8,690 bases of DNA. Origin: an uncultured bacterium (GTDB taxonomy: Bacteria > Bacillota > Clostridia > Oscillospirales > Acutalibacteraceae). The position numbers and the translations under genes were made by a program. The notes beneath the pieces were generated by a model. The model searched no databases and was not told the DNA's origin. It was given only the letters and a program-made list of their open reading frames with translations. The stretch covers positions 1 through 8,690 of the forward strand of contig CAJMOI010000079.1 in NCBI GenBank assembly GCA_905215105.1. Reading direction: 5' to 3'. This document shows, piece by piece, positions 1 through 6,777 of the stretch. Position 1 is the stretch's first letter, and each line of letters begins with the position of its first letter.

Positions 1-32
1 CTAAGTCCTGTTGACCAAAGCGGGCAACATCG

Positions 33-674
33 TTATATCATGTCACCGTCCGGCAGAGGGGCTTTCCGGGTAACCGGATGGGCAATATGGCAATGACGCA
101 GGAAAGCGCCTGCCCGATTCAGCACGGAGAGCGCTTCTTTTTCCTGTCCGGCGTGATAGAAATCACAGTTGATGCCTTTCGGGCCTTCCGGCAGGCTTTC
201 GAGCAGGTCAAGGGCTTCACCTACGGTATTCAAAAAGCTGCATTCTTTTTTGCACAGCGGCTCAATTGCTACTGCTATGTTTTTTTCTCCCAGAACCCCT
301 GCTGCTTGCCGGTAAAAGGCTTTGAATTGCTCCTTGCCCTTTTCCCGGCCAAAATCGTCACTCAATTCCCGCGCACCGCCGGAACCCAGTACCGCACCTT
401 TCACACCCAATTGGGAAAGCCGTTCCGTTGCGATCTCCAAATAGGCACGGTTCCGCTCTTCGTCCAAAGGGGCATGACCCAGCGGCCAGTCTCCCGGTAA
501 AAAGAGATTGGCTGTCAGCACCGGAAGTCCGACTCTTTGCAAATATGCCTGTTTTTCTGCAAATTCCTCTTCGCTCATGGCGCAAATCGTGGTAATTCCC
601 GGTTCCAGATAATCGAAACCACAACTTTTTGCCAGCTCAGCCTGTTCGATACTTCCACAAAAACCGATCAGCAT
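33..674 (-). CDS. TIM-barrel sugar isomerase/epimerase-like protein, apparently C-terminally truncated
   Basis: This is a 213-residue protein of the AP-endonuclease-2-like/xylose-isomerase-like TIM-barrel family, which holds sugar isomerases, 3-epimerases and keto-sugar lyases and is normally cytosolic. Visible family features are GFDYLEPG (19-26), the beta-strand segment AIEPL with Glu138, CDFYH with Asp171 and His174, and HCHIAHP (194-200); Glu138, Asp171 and His196 are the likely metal ligands. The start at 674 follows an AAGGAGG site. It lies 22 bp after the uxuB-like gene and so is probably in the same operon. The protein ends at KAPLPDGDMI, where relatives usually continue for about 50 to 60 residues with the last barrel strand and a Glu-containing metal site, so it is probably truncated or frameshifted. 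The family is clear from motifs. The substrate is unknown. Confidence 0.8.
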   Translation of the reverse strand: MLIGFCGSIEQAELAKSCGFDYLEPGITTICAMSEEEFAEKQAYLQRVGLPVLTANLFLPGDWPLGHAPLDEERNRAYLEIATERLSQLGVKGAVLGSGGARELSDDFGREKGKEQFKAFYRQAAGVLGEKNIAVAIEPLCKKECSFLNTVGEALDLLESLPEGPKGINCDFYHAGQEKEALSVLNRAGAFLRHCHIAHPVTRKAPLPDGDMI

Positions 675-696
675 CGCAACTCCTCCTTACAGGCTG

Positions 697-1548
697 TTAT
701 ACGCCGGAATAAGCAGCAAACCCGCCATCTACCGGAAGCACCACGCCGGTGACAAACCCGGCTGCCTTTTTGGAAACCAGAAACAGCAAAGCGCCTACCA
801 GCTCTTCCGCTTCGCCAAAGCGGTTCATGGGCGTGCCGCGCAGAATCTTATCGGTACGGGGGGTAGGCTCTCCGGCCTCGTTGAACAGCAGGGCGCGATT
901 CTGGTTGGTAACAAAGAAGCCCGGAGCAATGGCGTTCACGCGAATACCCTGTGGGGCAAAATGGACGGCCAGCCACTGGGTAAAGTTGCTGACAGCTGCT
1001 TTTGCACCGGAATAGGCGGGAATCTTGGTCAGAGGCGTAAAGGCGTTCATAGAGGAAACATTCAGGATACAGGCGTCGTCCTTGCCGATGAGGTCAGGGG
1101 CGAAAACCTGCGTCGGGATGAGTGTTCCCAGGAAGTTCAGGTTAAAAACAAACTGCACGCCCTCGGGGTCCAGATTGAAAAAGGTCTTGATATCAGTGCG
1201 GTCCACGTCGCCGTCCTCACAGTACTCCTTGTCCGTGGTGGCACGGGGGTTATTGCCGCCGGCACCGTTGAGCAGAATATCGCAGCTTCCCAGCTCCCGG
1301 AGCACAGTCTGATGGGCCTGCTCCATGCTCTCCTTATTGAGAACGTCGCAGGGTACAGCCAGCGCACAGCCGCCCTCGTCGCGGATGGCCTGGGCTTCTT
1401 TTTCAGCAGCTTCACCGTTTTTATCCAGCAGGGCAACCTTTGCGCCGCAGGCTGCCAGCGCCTTGGCGAACATACTGCACAGTACGCCTCCTGCGCCGGT
1501 AACAACGGCGGTCTTGCCGCTTAAATCAATGGAAAAAGGCAGATTCAT
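697..1548 (-). CDS. uxuB: SDR-type D-fructuronate reductase / D-mannonate oxidoreductase
   Basis: This 283-residue protein is a classical short-chain dehydrogenase/reductase. It has the dinucleotide-binding TGAGGVL (17-23), Asp42 after the second strand, NGAGG (94-98), Ser165/Ser166, and the catalytic YSGAK with Tyr179 and Lys183, followed by IRVNAIAPGFF. The long insert after NGAGG (about 99-130) and the PGFFVTNQNR segment are typical of the Bacillus YjmF-type enzyme that interconverts D-fructuronate and D-mannonate with NAD(H). Its start overlaps the uxuA stop as ATGA, so the two are probably translationally coupled, and this placement strongly supports the UxuB role. The start at 1548 was preferred over an upstream in-frame start at 1587 because AAAGGAGT lies 9 to 10 bp before it and the core fold begins at once. 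A related sugar-acid SDR is the main alternative. Confidence 0.82.
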   Translation of the reverse strand: MNLPFSIDLSGKTAVVTGAGGVLCSMFAKALAACGAKVALLDKNGEAAEKEAQAIRDEGGCALAVPCDVLNKESMEQAHQTVLRELGSCDILLNGAGGNNPRATTDKEYCEDGDVDRTDIKTFFNLDPEGVQFVFNLNFLGTLIPTQVFAPDLIGKDDACILNVSSMNAFTPLTKIPAYSGAKAAVSNFTQWLAVHFAPQGIRVNAIAPGFFVTNQNRALLFNEAGEPTPRTDKILRGTPMNRFGEAEELVGALLFLVSKKAAGFVTGVVLPVDGGFAAYSGV

Positions 1549-2603
1549 AATAATGACTCCTTTGCATATTTGTCCAGTGTTTCCCAAATGCCATTGAGGT
1601 AGGCAGCGCCGAGAGCACGGTCATACAGGCCATAACCGGCGCGGCCCGTCTCCCCCCAAATCATGCGGCCGTGGTCGGGCCGGACATAACCATCAAAGCC
1701 GTTATCGTGAAGAATCTTCATAATACGGGGGATGTCCAGCGAACCGCAGGCGGAGAAATGGGCAGACTCCTCAAAGCTACCGTCGTCCAGAATCTTTACA
1801 TTGCGCACATGCATAAAGTGGATGCGGCCCATTTTGCTGTATTCGTCGATCATGGAATAGATATCGTTGGCCTTGGTGCACCCCAAAGAACCGGTGCAGA
1901 AGGTCAGGCCGTTGGCGGGGCTGTCTACCAATTTCAAAAACCGGTCGAGGTTTTCTTTACAGGTGATAATGCGGGGCAGGCCGAAAATATTCCACGGCGG
2001 ATCATCGGGATGGATGGCCATATTCACGCCGGATTCCTCCGCCACGGGGATGACAGCCTCGAGAAAATATTGTAAATTCTCCCACAGATTTTCTTCAGAA
2101 ACATGGCTGTACTCTTCAAACAGTGCTTTTAAGTCCTCTTTGCGGTAACTGCTGTCCCAGCCGGGCAGCGAGAGCTCCCCGGTGAGGGGGTCCATCTTTT
2201 CCAGCTGGTCTTTATAGTACACCAGCGCATTGGAGCCGTCGGACAGCACTTTATCCAGCTGGGTACGGGTCCAGTCAAACACGGGCATGAAGTTATAGCA
2301 GATGCACTTCACCCCGGCTTCGCCCAGACGGCGGATATTTTCCTGATAATTGGCGATATAGCGGTCGCGGGTAGGCTTACCCAGCTTGATGTCCTCGTGC
2401 ACAGGCACGCTCTCGATGACATCAAACACCAGATCGGCATCCTCCACCTGCTGTTTCAGGGTCTGGATGCTCTCCCGGCTCCACACCTCGCCCACCGGCA
2501 CATCATACACGGCGGTGACAATACTGCGCATATTGGGAATCTGGCGGATTTTTTCCAGCGTTACCGGGTCATCCACGCCATACCAACGGAAGGAGAGTTT
2601 CAT
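1545..2603 (-). CDS. uxuA: Mannonate dehydratase
   Basis: UxuA removes water from D-mannonate to give 2-keto-3-deoxy-D-gluconate in hexuronate catabolism. The 352-residue length matches the family. The N-terminus MKLSFRWYG, the block CYNFMPVFDWTRT (102-114), HPDDPP (198-203), FCTGSLG (235-241), HVRN (265-268) and RPDHGR (308-313) are all UxuA signatures. His198, Cys236, His265 and Asp310 correspond to the known metal ligands of the family, and His311 and Tyr324 to the catalytic pair (from memory of the streptococcal structure, whose numbering is within one residue). Nothing essential appears missing. The ATG overlaps the stop of the upstream TIM-barrel gene by 4 bp, and the stop overlaps the SDR gene start by 4 bp. 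This is the most secure functional call in the window. Confidence 0.96.
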   Translation of the reverse strand: MKLSFRWYGVDDPVTLEKIRQIPNMRSIVTAVYDVPVGEVWSRESIQTLKQQVEDADLVFDVIESVPVHEDIKLGKPTRDRYIANYQENIRRLGEAGVKCICYNFMPVFDWTRTQLDKVLSDGSNALVYYKDQLEKMDPLTGELSLPGWDSSYRKEDLKALFEEYSHVSEENLWENLQYFLEAVIPVAEESGVNMAIHPDDPPWNIFGLPRIITCKENLDRFLKLVDSPANGLTFCTGSLGCTKANDIYSMIDEYSKMGRIHFMHVRNVKILDDGSFEESAHFSACGSLDIPRIMKILHDNGFDGYVRPDHGRMIWGETGRAGYGLYDRALGAAYLNGIWETLDKYAKESLL

Positions 2604-3469
2604 CCCACAACCTCCTTCTCCAGAATTTCTTTCATGGAAGCAAAGGCCAAGCGGAACGCTGCCTCTCCCTTACTGGCGGCCTCTTTTTCTTCCTTATGGC
2701 CGTTTTCCAATGCGTCAAGACCGGCAAAGTCCACCAGATGGGGTTCCAGACTCAGCACACCGGCATAACCTCTTTGATCCAGCTGGGAGAAAATTTCCAG
2801 CAGATGACCGTCGCCCTGCCCGGCCGGAACCACTTTGCCGTCCTCCCACTGGGCGTCCTTGACATGGACATAGTCGATGTAAGACTTGAGCATCTCAAAG
2901 GCTTCCTGGGTATCCTGCTTACACTGCACAAAGTTGGCAAAATCGAAGGTACAGCGGAAGTGGGCGCCGAACAGCTCCTGAAACAAATCCAGGCATCGGG
3001 CGGCGTTATCGCCGTAAATGCCTTTTTCGTTCTCATGGAGCAGGACAATATCGTTTTCCCGTGCGCACTCGTTAAAGCATCTCAGGCGGCGAAGCACTTC
3101 CTCCCGGTACTGGGCGGGGTCTTCCCCTTCAGGGATATAAAAGCTGAACATGCGGATATAGTGGGTGCCTAAAATCTTGGCCTGCTCCACGACATGGCGG
3201 AACAGCTCCATATGGGGTTCAAAGTCATCGGTGATTTTAATTTTGCCCAAGGGAGACCCCACAGCGGAAACGCCGATTTCGGCTTCTTCCAACCGGCGGG
3301 CAATTTCTTTTGTTTCTTCCAGGGTATATTCGGTAATATTTTTCCCGTCTGCGCCGCGGATCTCCATCTGAGGAATATGCAAATCCCGAAGTACCCGGAG
3401 CTGCTCATCCAGAGAAGGGTCGATCTCATCGGCAAAGCCGGAAAAGGTAACGCGATATTTCATCTCCAT
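2600..3469 (-). CDS. TIM-barrel sugar phosphate isomerase/epimerase family protein
   Basis: This is an approximately 289-residue protein of the xylose-isomerase-like TIM-barrel family, full length for the group. It begins with the characteristic FSGFADEIDPSLDEQL (9-24) and continues with EIRGADGKNI (36-45) and VSAVGSPLGKIKI (67-79). Likely metal ligands are Glu146 in LLHENEKG, Asp176 in TFDFANF, His202 in YVHVKD and Glu242 in SLEPHL. Such enzymes isomerise or epimerise keto sugars or act on 3-keto-glycosides; the substrate here is not known. It overlaps uxuA by ATGA, suggesting a product handed to the UxuAB branch. The ATG at 3469 was chosen. A TTG directly before it (3472) is better spaced from the AAAGGA site (8 bp versus 11), so the start is uncertain by one codon. 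Confidence 0.88.
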   Translation of the reverse strand: MEMKYRVTFSGFADEIDPSLDEQLRVLRDLHIPQMEIRGADGKNITEYTLEETKEIARRLEEAEIGVSAVGSPLGKIKITDDFEPHMELFRHVVEQAKILGTHYIRMFSFYIPEGEDPAQYREEVLRRLRCFNECARENDIVLLHENEKGIYGDNAARCLDLFQELFGAHFRCTFDFANFVQCKQDTQEAFEMLKSYIDYVHVKDAQWEDGKVVPAGQGDGHLLEIFSQLDQRGYAGVLSLEPHLVDFAGLDALENGHKEEKEAASKGEAAFRLAFASMKEILEKEVVG

Positions 3470-3544
3470 CAATCAGTCATTCCTTTATGTATTGTGTGTA
3501 GGGATACATCATTTGCCTGCTGGGTCTACTGCAAATTTTCCACC

Positions 3545-4552
3545 TCACAGCAAAACGGGCACTTTGCTCTCGTTGGATTCATAAATGCCCAGCATTAAAT
3601 TAAGAGTGCGGCAGGCTTCCTCAAAATCAATGCCGAAATGGGTACCGTTTTCCAGGCACTGGTAAAAATCTCCGATGAGCGCCTGATGGCTGGCACCCCA
3701 GCAATTTTTTCCGGCATGGGGCAGCGGCGGGAATTCCTGTTTCACCGGTTTTTTCCCGTTTTCCGCTACGGTCACTTCGTCGCCTTCAATACGCAGCACA
3801 GCCTTTTCACAGACAATCTCCACCACCACCGGGGAATCGGTGCAATAGGCGGTGGTAGCATAAAACAGTGCGTGACAATCCGGAAATTCAATATAAGCCT
3901 CGGCGGTATCCTCTACCTCGATGACCTCTTTTAAGTGATGGTTGACTACCCGGCCCTCCACACTCTTGGGTTCTCCCAGCAAATACCGGAGCAAATCCAG
4001 TGTATGGATAGACTGGTTAATGAGTACGCCGCCGCCTTCGGTCTTCCATGTACCGCGCCAGCCGCTTTCGGTATAGTAGGGCACATCCCGCTTCCAGGTA
4101 ACGAACGCTCTGGCCCCCAACACCTTGCCGTATATTTTTTCGGTGAGGAACCGGCGCACCAGCTGGGTGCCGGGGTTATAGCGGTTCTGGAAGCTCACGC
4201 CCAACTGCCGCTCCGGATGCTTTTCCAACACTTCCCGCAGCTGTGCCTGCTGCTCTTTGGAAATGGCTGGGGGCTTTTCCATTACCACATCCAGCCCTTT
4301 TTCCAATGCCTCTATGGCCATGGGCACATGTAGATAGTGGGGCGTACAGATATGCAGCGCGTCCAGCTTCTCGTTTTCCAGCATGGCTTCCAGACTGGCA
4401 TAAGCGTTCCCGCCCAGCCTGTCTGCAAATTCTTCCGCCCGCTCCGGACGGATATCCGCAAAGGCTGCCAGCTCCATGTCTTCCATGTGTTCCAGCACTT
4501 CTGCGTGTACATGGGCAATGCCGCCGCAGCCCACAATGCCAACCCGTTTCAT
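3545..4552 (-). CDS. Gfo/Idh/MocA family NAD(P)-dependent oxidoreductase
   Basis: This 335-residue protein shows an N-terminal Rossmann fold with VGIVGCGGIAHVH (4-16), Asp33 after strand 2, HICTPHYLH (67-75) and the family hallmark EKPPA (92-96, Lys93 catalytic). The C-terminal alpha/beta domain carries GGGVLINQSIHTLDLL (173-188), where His183 and Asp186 fit the usual substrate and proton-relay positions. Family members oxidise or reduce a ring hydroxyl of sugars, inositols or sugar acids. The start at 4552 is preceded by GGAAGGAG about 9 bp upstream. A longer in-frame start at 4624 was rejected because it would overlap the preceding gene and adds residues before the glycine-rich loop. It sits 43 bp after the paralogue at 4596-5783 and 75 bp before the next TIM-barrel gene. 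The substrate is unknown. Confidence 0.9.
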   Translation of the reverse strand: MKRVGIVGCGGIAHVHAEVLEHMEDMELAAFADIRPERAEEFADRLGGNAYASLEAMLENEKLDALHICTPHYLHVPMAIEALEKGLDVVMEKPPAISKEQQAQLREVLEKHPERQLGVSFQNRYNPGTQLVRRFLTEKIYGKVLGARAFVTWKRDVPYYTESGWRGTWKTEGGGVLINQSIHTLDLLRYLLGEPKSVEGRVVNHHLKEVIEVEDTAEAYIEFPDCHALFYATTAYCTDSPVVVEIVCEKAVLRIEGDEVTVAENGKKPVKQEFPPLPHAGKNCWGASHQALIGDFYQCLENGTHFGIDFEEACRTLNLMLGIYESNESKVPVLL

Positions 4553-4595
4553 AAACGAGCACTCCTTCCCCATCGTCGGCTGTTCCGCCGGGACT

Positions 4596-5783
4596 TTATT
4601 TGACTTTGGAACCGTAGGTGCCATCTACGTCAAAGGTAACCGCTTCCTTCTCCTCTTTCTTATTGGAAGCAGCGCGGCGCTTGTTCAGCTCGCTGAGGAA
4701 CAGTTCTTCATCCAGCGGCAGCTCCACGGTACGATCCAGCCAGGAAGAAAGGTGCATGGCGTTGGAAAGAGTCAGGCCGTTGATGCCCTCTTCTCCGCCG
4801 GCCACCAGCGGCTCACCCCGCAGGATATTGGCGGCGAAGGCTTTCAGGACGCCGTTATGCTGGGGGTTCTGGCCGTCAGTCTCCACCTCGATGATTTCCA
4901 TTGCAGGCTTTTCAAATCCCTGAGGACAGGTGCGGCAGAACTCCCGCTCGTTTTCGGCCAGCTTGTACAGAGTCAGGCTGGTGCCTTCATTGGAAAGCAC
5001 ACATACCAGTTTACCCATTTCCAGTGTGATTTCAAACCGATTGGTTCCGGGAGCGTCGCCAGTGGTGGTAACGAACACGCCGGTAGCGCCGTTGGGGTAC
5101 TCCAGATAGGCGGTCACGTCATCTTCCACTTCGATATCGTGCCATTTCCCTTCATGACAGAAAGCACGGACGCGGCTGGGCATTCCGCAGATCCACTGGA
5201 TCAAATCCAGATTGTGGGGGCACTGGTTCAGCAGTACGCCGCCGCCTTCACCGTCCCAAGTGGCGCGCCAGGAGCCGGAATCATAATAGGACTGGGTGCG
5301 GTACCAGTCGGTGATGATCCAGTTTACCCGCTTAATTGCACCCAGTTCTCCGCTGTGCACCAGCTCGTGCATCTTACGGTATACGCAGTTGGTGCGCTGG
5401 TTAAACATCATGCCAAACACCTTGCCGCTCTTTTTAGCGGCCTCGTTCATTTCCCGCACTGCCAGGGTGTACACACCGGCAGGCTTTTCGCACATGACAT
5501 GCAATCCCTTTTCAAAGGCACGGACAGCCAGCGTGGGATGCTGGTAATGAGGCACTGCAATCAGCACCGCATCGCAGACGCCGCTATCGATCAGCTCGTC
5601 GCCCTCATTAAAGATTTTCACATCCTCCGGCAGGTTCTCCTTCGCCCAGTCCCGGCGGGCCTGAGAACGGTCGGCCACAGCCACCAGCTTCAGCTCCGGC
5701 ACATCACCGTTTACAATGCGCTTGGAGTGGTCAGACCCCATATTGCCTACACCGATAATTCCGATTTTTACCTGTTCCATCAT
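4596..5783 (-). CDS. Gfo/Idh/MocA family NAD(P)-dependent oxidoreductase (second paralogue)
   Basis: This 395-residue protein has a Rossmann domain with IGIIGVGNMGSDH (7-19), Asp38 after strand 2, VPHYQHP (77-83) and CEKPAG (98-103, Lys100 catalytic). The C-terminal domain includes GGGVLLNQCPHNLDL (180-194) with His190 and Asp193. It shares the block W-R-x-T-W...EGGGVL-x-NQ and the phrase IEVED with its downstream neighbour, so the two are divergent paralogues, probably acting on related substrates or on opposite steps of one oxidation and reduction. A charged, lysine- and glutamate-rich tail (about 362-395) extends past the usual core. GGGAGG lies before two adjacent ATGs (5783 and 5780), and the second has the more usual spacing. 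It follows the first operon gene by 22 bp. Confidence 0.92.
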   Translation of the reverse strand: MMEQVKIGIIGVGNMGSDHSKRIVNGDVPELKLVAVADRSQARRDWAKENLPEDVKIFNEGDELIDSGVCDAVLIAVPHYQHPTLAVRAFEKGLHVMCEKPAGVYTLAVREMNEAAKKSGKVFGMMFNQRTNCVYRKMHELVHSGELGAIKRVNWIITDWYRTQSYYDSGSWRATWDGEGGGVLLNQCPHNLDLIQWICGMPSRVRAFCHEGKWHDIEVEDDVTAYLEYPNGATGVFVTTTGDAPGTNRFEITLEMGKLVCVLSNEGTSLTLYKLAENEREFCRTCPQGFEKPAMEIIEVETDGQNPQHNGVLKAFAANILRGEPLVAGGEEGINGLTLSNAMHLSSWLDRTVELPLDEELFLSELNKRRAASNKKEEKEAVTFDVDGTYGSKVK

Positions 5784-5805
5784 GATTTCCTCCCGTATGT
5801 CTTTC

Positions 5806-6567
5806 TCAGCGATAGCCGAGGGTGTTCAGATAGTCATAGCTGCTCTTGAGGCAGTCAAAGGGACTTACGCCGTAGCAGTCGTCCTGCTCCACCAGTGCGT
5901 ATTTTACGCAGCCGGTTTTTTCAAAGGCTTCCAGAATCCTGGGGAAATTCAGGTTGCCGTTACCCACAGAAGCCATCCGCTGCTGCCAGCCTTCCACGGT
6001 CATGTCCTTCAGATGGACACAGGGAATGCGGTCTTTGAGAATGTCGATCCACTGATAAATATCCGCACCGGCAGCCTGCACCCAATAGGTATCCAGTGTA
6101 AAGCCCATCTCTTCGGCGGTGAAATCCTCCATCAGGGTTTCCATGATGCGCTTGCCGTCGAACTTTTCAAATTCGATATTGTGGTTATGATACATGAACT
6201 TTTTGCCGGCTGCGGCGATCTTCTTAGCAGGCTCTTTGTAGTCCATGGCAAAGTGCTCCAGCCATTCCTTAGTGTGGTATTTGTCGGGCATCATGCCCAG
6301 ACCGATGTAATCACACCCAAGGATGTCGTGCTCTTTAATCAGAGCGTCCGTGTCATTGAGAATGCGGTCCGCATTGCTGTGAGTCAGGACAATTTTCAGT
6401 CCGGCTTCGTCGCAGGCATCCCGGAGAATCTCCGGCTTGATGGGGCCGACGGCGGAAATCTGGACGGTTTTATAGCCCATCTCCGCCACCTTTTTCACGG
6501 TAAAACGGAAATCCTTTTCGTTCTGGATATAGTTGCGAAGGGTGAAAAGCTGTGCGCCGATCATCAT
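5806..6567 (-). CDS. TIM-barrel sugar phosphate isomerase/epimerase family protein, first gene of the operon
   Basis: This 253-residue protein of the xylose-isomerase-like TIM-barrel family starts MMIGAQLFTLR, typical of the IolE-like/hydroxypyruvate-isomerase-like branch. Key segments are GYKTVQIS (31-38), LTHSNADRI (about 61-69), YHNHNIEFEKF (126-136), FTLDTYWVQAAG (about 156-167), CVHLKDM (about 183-189) and ALVEQDD (about 224-230). The Glu in NIEFE, the Asp of LDTYW, the His of VHLKD and the Glu of VEQDD are likely metal ligands. Length and motifs indicate an intact enzyme, probably for isomerising or cleaving an oxidised sugar. It is the promoter-proximal gene, about 30 nt from the predicted transcript start. 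GGAGG lies 8 bp before the ATG at 6567. Only the family, not the reaction, can be assigned. Confidence 0.9.
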   Translation of the reverse strand: MMIGAQLFTLRNYIQNEKDFRFTVKKVAEMGYKTVQISAVGPIKPEILRDACDEAGLKIVLTHSNADRILNDTDALIKEHDILGCDYIGLGMMPDKYHTKEWLEHFAMDYKEPAKKIAAAGKKFMYHNHNIEFEKFDGKRIMETLMEDFTAEEMGFTLDTYWVQAAGADIYQWIDILKDRIPCVHLKDMTVEGWQQRMASVGNGNLNFPRILEAFEKTGCVKYALVEQDDCYGVSPFDCLKSSYDYLNTLGYR

Positions 6568-6605
6568 GGCAAAAGCCTCCTGACAAAAGTTGAGTTGTTA
6601 CCCAC

Positions 6606-6634
6606 AGTATAGCACGGCTTTTGGCAGGAAACAT
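6606..6634 (-). promoter_or_regulatory. Candidate promoter of the minus-strand catabolic operon
   Basis: On the minus strand the sequence TGCTATACT (6606-6614) is a strong extended -10. The -35 position 17 bp upstream (6629-6634) reads ATGTTT, a poor match to TTGACA. A good -10 with a weak -35 is typical of activator-dependent promoters. Transcription would start near 6599, giving a leader of about 32 nt before the first ATG at 6567. Confidence 0.65.
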
Positions 6635-6662
6635 TGCGAAACCACGGAAAAACATTGCAAAA
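6629..6662. promoter_or_regulatory. Candidate AraC-type operator: two direct repeats 21 bp apart
   Basis: On the plus strand AAACATTGCGAAA (6629-6641) and AAACATTGCAAAA (6650-6662) match in 12 of 13 positions, and their starts are exactly 21 bp apart. Two helical turns is the known spacing of AraC-family half-sites. Repeat one overlaps the weak -35 of the minus-strand operon promoter, and repeat two overlaps the candidate -35 of the regulator gene. The likely binder is the adjacent AraC-family protein; this is inferred from position and spacing. Confidence 0.6.
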
Positions 6663-6683
6663 AACGCGATTTTGTTTTATCAT
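6655..6683 (+). promoter_or_regulatory. Candidate promoter of the AraC-family regulator gene
   Basis: TTGCAA (6655-6660) and TATCAT (6678-6683) are separated by 17 bp and match the sigma-A boxes in 4 and 5 of 6 positions. The predicted start is near 6690, leaving a leader of about 88 nt. The -35 box lies inside the second operator repeat, suggesting autoregulation. Confidence 0.5.
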
Positions 6684-6731
6684 ATTCTCACAAGAATTCT
6701 GTCGAACAGTTTTTATTTTTCATTTCGCTTG

Positions 6732-6764
6732 TTGGTTTTTCTCCAATTTCTCCCGAAAAACCGA
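6732..6764 (+). promoter_or_regulatory. Inverted repeat in the regulator leader next to its ribosome binding site
   Basis: GGTTTTTC (6734-6741) and GAAAAACC (6755-6762) are perfectly complementary across a 13-nt pyrimidine-rich loop, with one further U-G and one U-A pair possible outside. The 3' arm abuts the AAAGGAG site (6764-6770) of the regulator. The stem is AT-rich and has no following T-tract, so it is not a terminator. A role in limiting translation is possible but unproven. Confidence 0.4.
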
Positions 6765-6777
6765 AAGGAGATTTGCC

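Noticed and set aside
4553..4624. Longer N-terminus for the 335-residue oxidoreductase
   Set aside because: The glycine-rich NAD-binding loop begins just after the internal ATG at 4552, which has a strong ribosome binding site, and the extension would overlap the preceding gene.
4476..5849. Long plus-strand open frame of 457 codons opposite the Gfo/Idh/MocA gene
   Set aside because: It lies antisense to a clear family member, its translation shows no recognisable domain, and it has no suitable ribosome binding site. It is a product of codon bias on the other strand.
5716..6612. Plus-strand open frame of 298 codons opposite the first TIM-barrel gene
   Set aside because: It is antisense to an intact enzyme gene and its predicted residues match no family pattern; it runs into the operon promoter.
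6693..6700. AGAATTCT palindrome in the divergent intergenic region
   Set aside because: It is only 8 bp, expected by chance, and has no repeat partner or clear relation to promoter elements.
6634..6777. Longer N-terminus for the AraC-family regulator
   Set aside because: The extension has no ribosome binding site, would begin upstream of the candidate promoter -10, and the AAAGGAG at 6764-6770 fits the ATG at 6778.
6568..6777. Catabolite-repression (cre) site for CcpA
   Set aside because: No good match to the WTGNNARCGNWWWCAW pattern was found. The stretch TGCAAAAAACGCG is only a partial resemblance.
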